DNA of 64,000 nt from Rhodospirillales bacterium (lineage in GTDB: Bacteria > Pseudomonadota > Alphaproteobacteria > TMED109): NCBI GenBank assembly GCA_009839325.1, contig VXPW01000059.1, positions 55,379 to 119,378 of the forward strand. The letters are read 5' to 3'. Positions 63,786-64,000 of the stretch are shown in pieces. The translations under genes and the position numbers were made by a program. A model generated the notes under the pieces. The model saw only the letters and a program-made list of their open reading frames with translations. It did not search any database and was not told where the DNA came from. Each line of letters begins with the position of its first letter. The stretch's first letter is position 1.

Positions 63786-64000
63786 TCAGCCGCCCGCGAT
63801 CTTCGGCATCAGGTACACCTCGCTGTCCGGGCCGACTGGCGAAAAGAGCGCATCCTGGTGGATCTCGCCGTCGATGGCGACCGCAATTCCTTCATCGAGG
63901 TGTGGGGCGGGGGCCGGGGAGGGGGGGGCCCAGAGGGTGAGCAGGGGCAGCCCCGAGAGCGCGGGGAATTGAGGCGAGCAGTCGTGCCCCACGCCGGGGC
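63786..64000 (-). CDS. MoaD/ThiS-family sulfur carrier, partial (cut by window edge)
   Basis: The C-terminal part of a ubiquitin-like sulfur carrier: HLDEGIAVAIDGEI, SPVGPDSEVYLMPKIAGG, with the terminal Gly-Gly that becomes thiocarboxylated. A GTG at 63992 could start a 68-residue frame, but the family has about 80-95 residues and the stretch SGLPLLTLWAPPSPAPAP looks like a non-family insertion in G-run DNA (63901-63935). Either the N-terminal part continues past the window or a frameshift/G-run error disrupts it. MoaD would serve molybdenum cofactor synthesis. Confidence 0.6.
   Translation of the reverse strand, partial: PGVGHDCSPQFPALSGLPLLTLWAPPSPAPAPHLDEGIAVAIDGEIHQDALFSPVGPDSEVYLMPKIAGG

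Overview
This window reads as a gene-dense, high-GC chromosomal segment of a Gram-negative bacterium, most likely an alphaproteobacterium. Evidence: outer-membrane assembly and lipid A genes (bamD, bamB, lpxC), the bamD-recN-ligA order typical of Alphaproteobacteria, a yfgM-like/bamB/der run, ETF:ubiquinone oxidoreductase, a TRAP transporter, CaiB-type CoA transferase, HpaI-type aldolase and class III aminotransferase genes. No rRNA, CRISPR array, insertion sequence or intact prophage was seen. One tRNA gene (Ala, CGC) is present.

Layout. 0.1-2.6 kb: an acyl-CoA synthetase overlapping ispH. 3-10.4 kb: an ABC importer with three consecutive paralogous Tat-exported binding proteins, two permeases and an ATPase, followed by a GlcD-type FAD oxidase. 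11.9-16.5 kb (minus): bamD-recN-ligA. 16.9-19.2 kb: a HisN-like phosphatase and a solitary DNA methyltransferase. 19.25-23.9 kb: a tandem glycine riboswitch and the glycine cleavage operon gcvT-gcvH-gcvPA-gcvPB. 24-28.4 kb: a DsbD/ScsB-like thiol reductase, a Prx5-type peroxiredoxin and ETF-QO. 28.4-31.9 kb: a sorbosone dehydrogenase-like protein facing an exported 18-repeat MORN protein and lpxC. 32.4-36.8 kb: an HSL-type hydrolase, then yfgM-like, bamB and der. 37-43.1 kb: catabolic enzymes and dxs. 43.1-44.1 kb: a gene-poor gap with a Fur-box-like palindrome/promoter and a 14-bp inverted repeat. 44.1-49.1 kb: amidohydrolase, EamA transporter, hydroxyisobutyrate-dehydrogenase-like enzyme and CoA transferase. 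49.3-51.1 kb: a SoxYZ-fusion carrier and zinc metallohydrolase of the quinoprotein relay type. 52.1-53.3 kb: an exported isochorismatase-fold protein and MarR regulator with an 18-bp operator-like palindrome. 53.8-58.1 kb: tRNA-Ala, argG, yggT and a polyamine cluster (speE, ornithine decarboxylase, AdoMet decarboxylase). 58.3 kb: a lone excisionase-type HTH protein. 59.4-62.3 kb: a complete TRAP transporter. The right edge holds an AT-rich repeat-bearing segment, an unknown ORF and a MoaD/ThiS-like C-terminus.

Most notable points: (1) gcvT and the peroxiredoxin gene have conserved N-termini that begin upstream of the first ATG/GTG/TTG; in each a strong Shine-Dalgarno lies five nucleotides before a non-canonical codon (CTG at 19525, ATA at 26170). 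The methyltransferase has the same arrangement at a CTG (18003). (2) Two of the three binding-protein genes share a near-identical promoter/leader, and a 9-bp hairpin separates the last one from the permeases. (3) A Fur-box-like promoter with no protein gene behind it but a strong stem-loop could drive a small RNA. (4) A MarR-isochorismatase operon carries a perfect palindromic operator. I did not find a clearly new multi-gene defence or biosynthetic system; these observations are the best leads.
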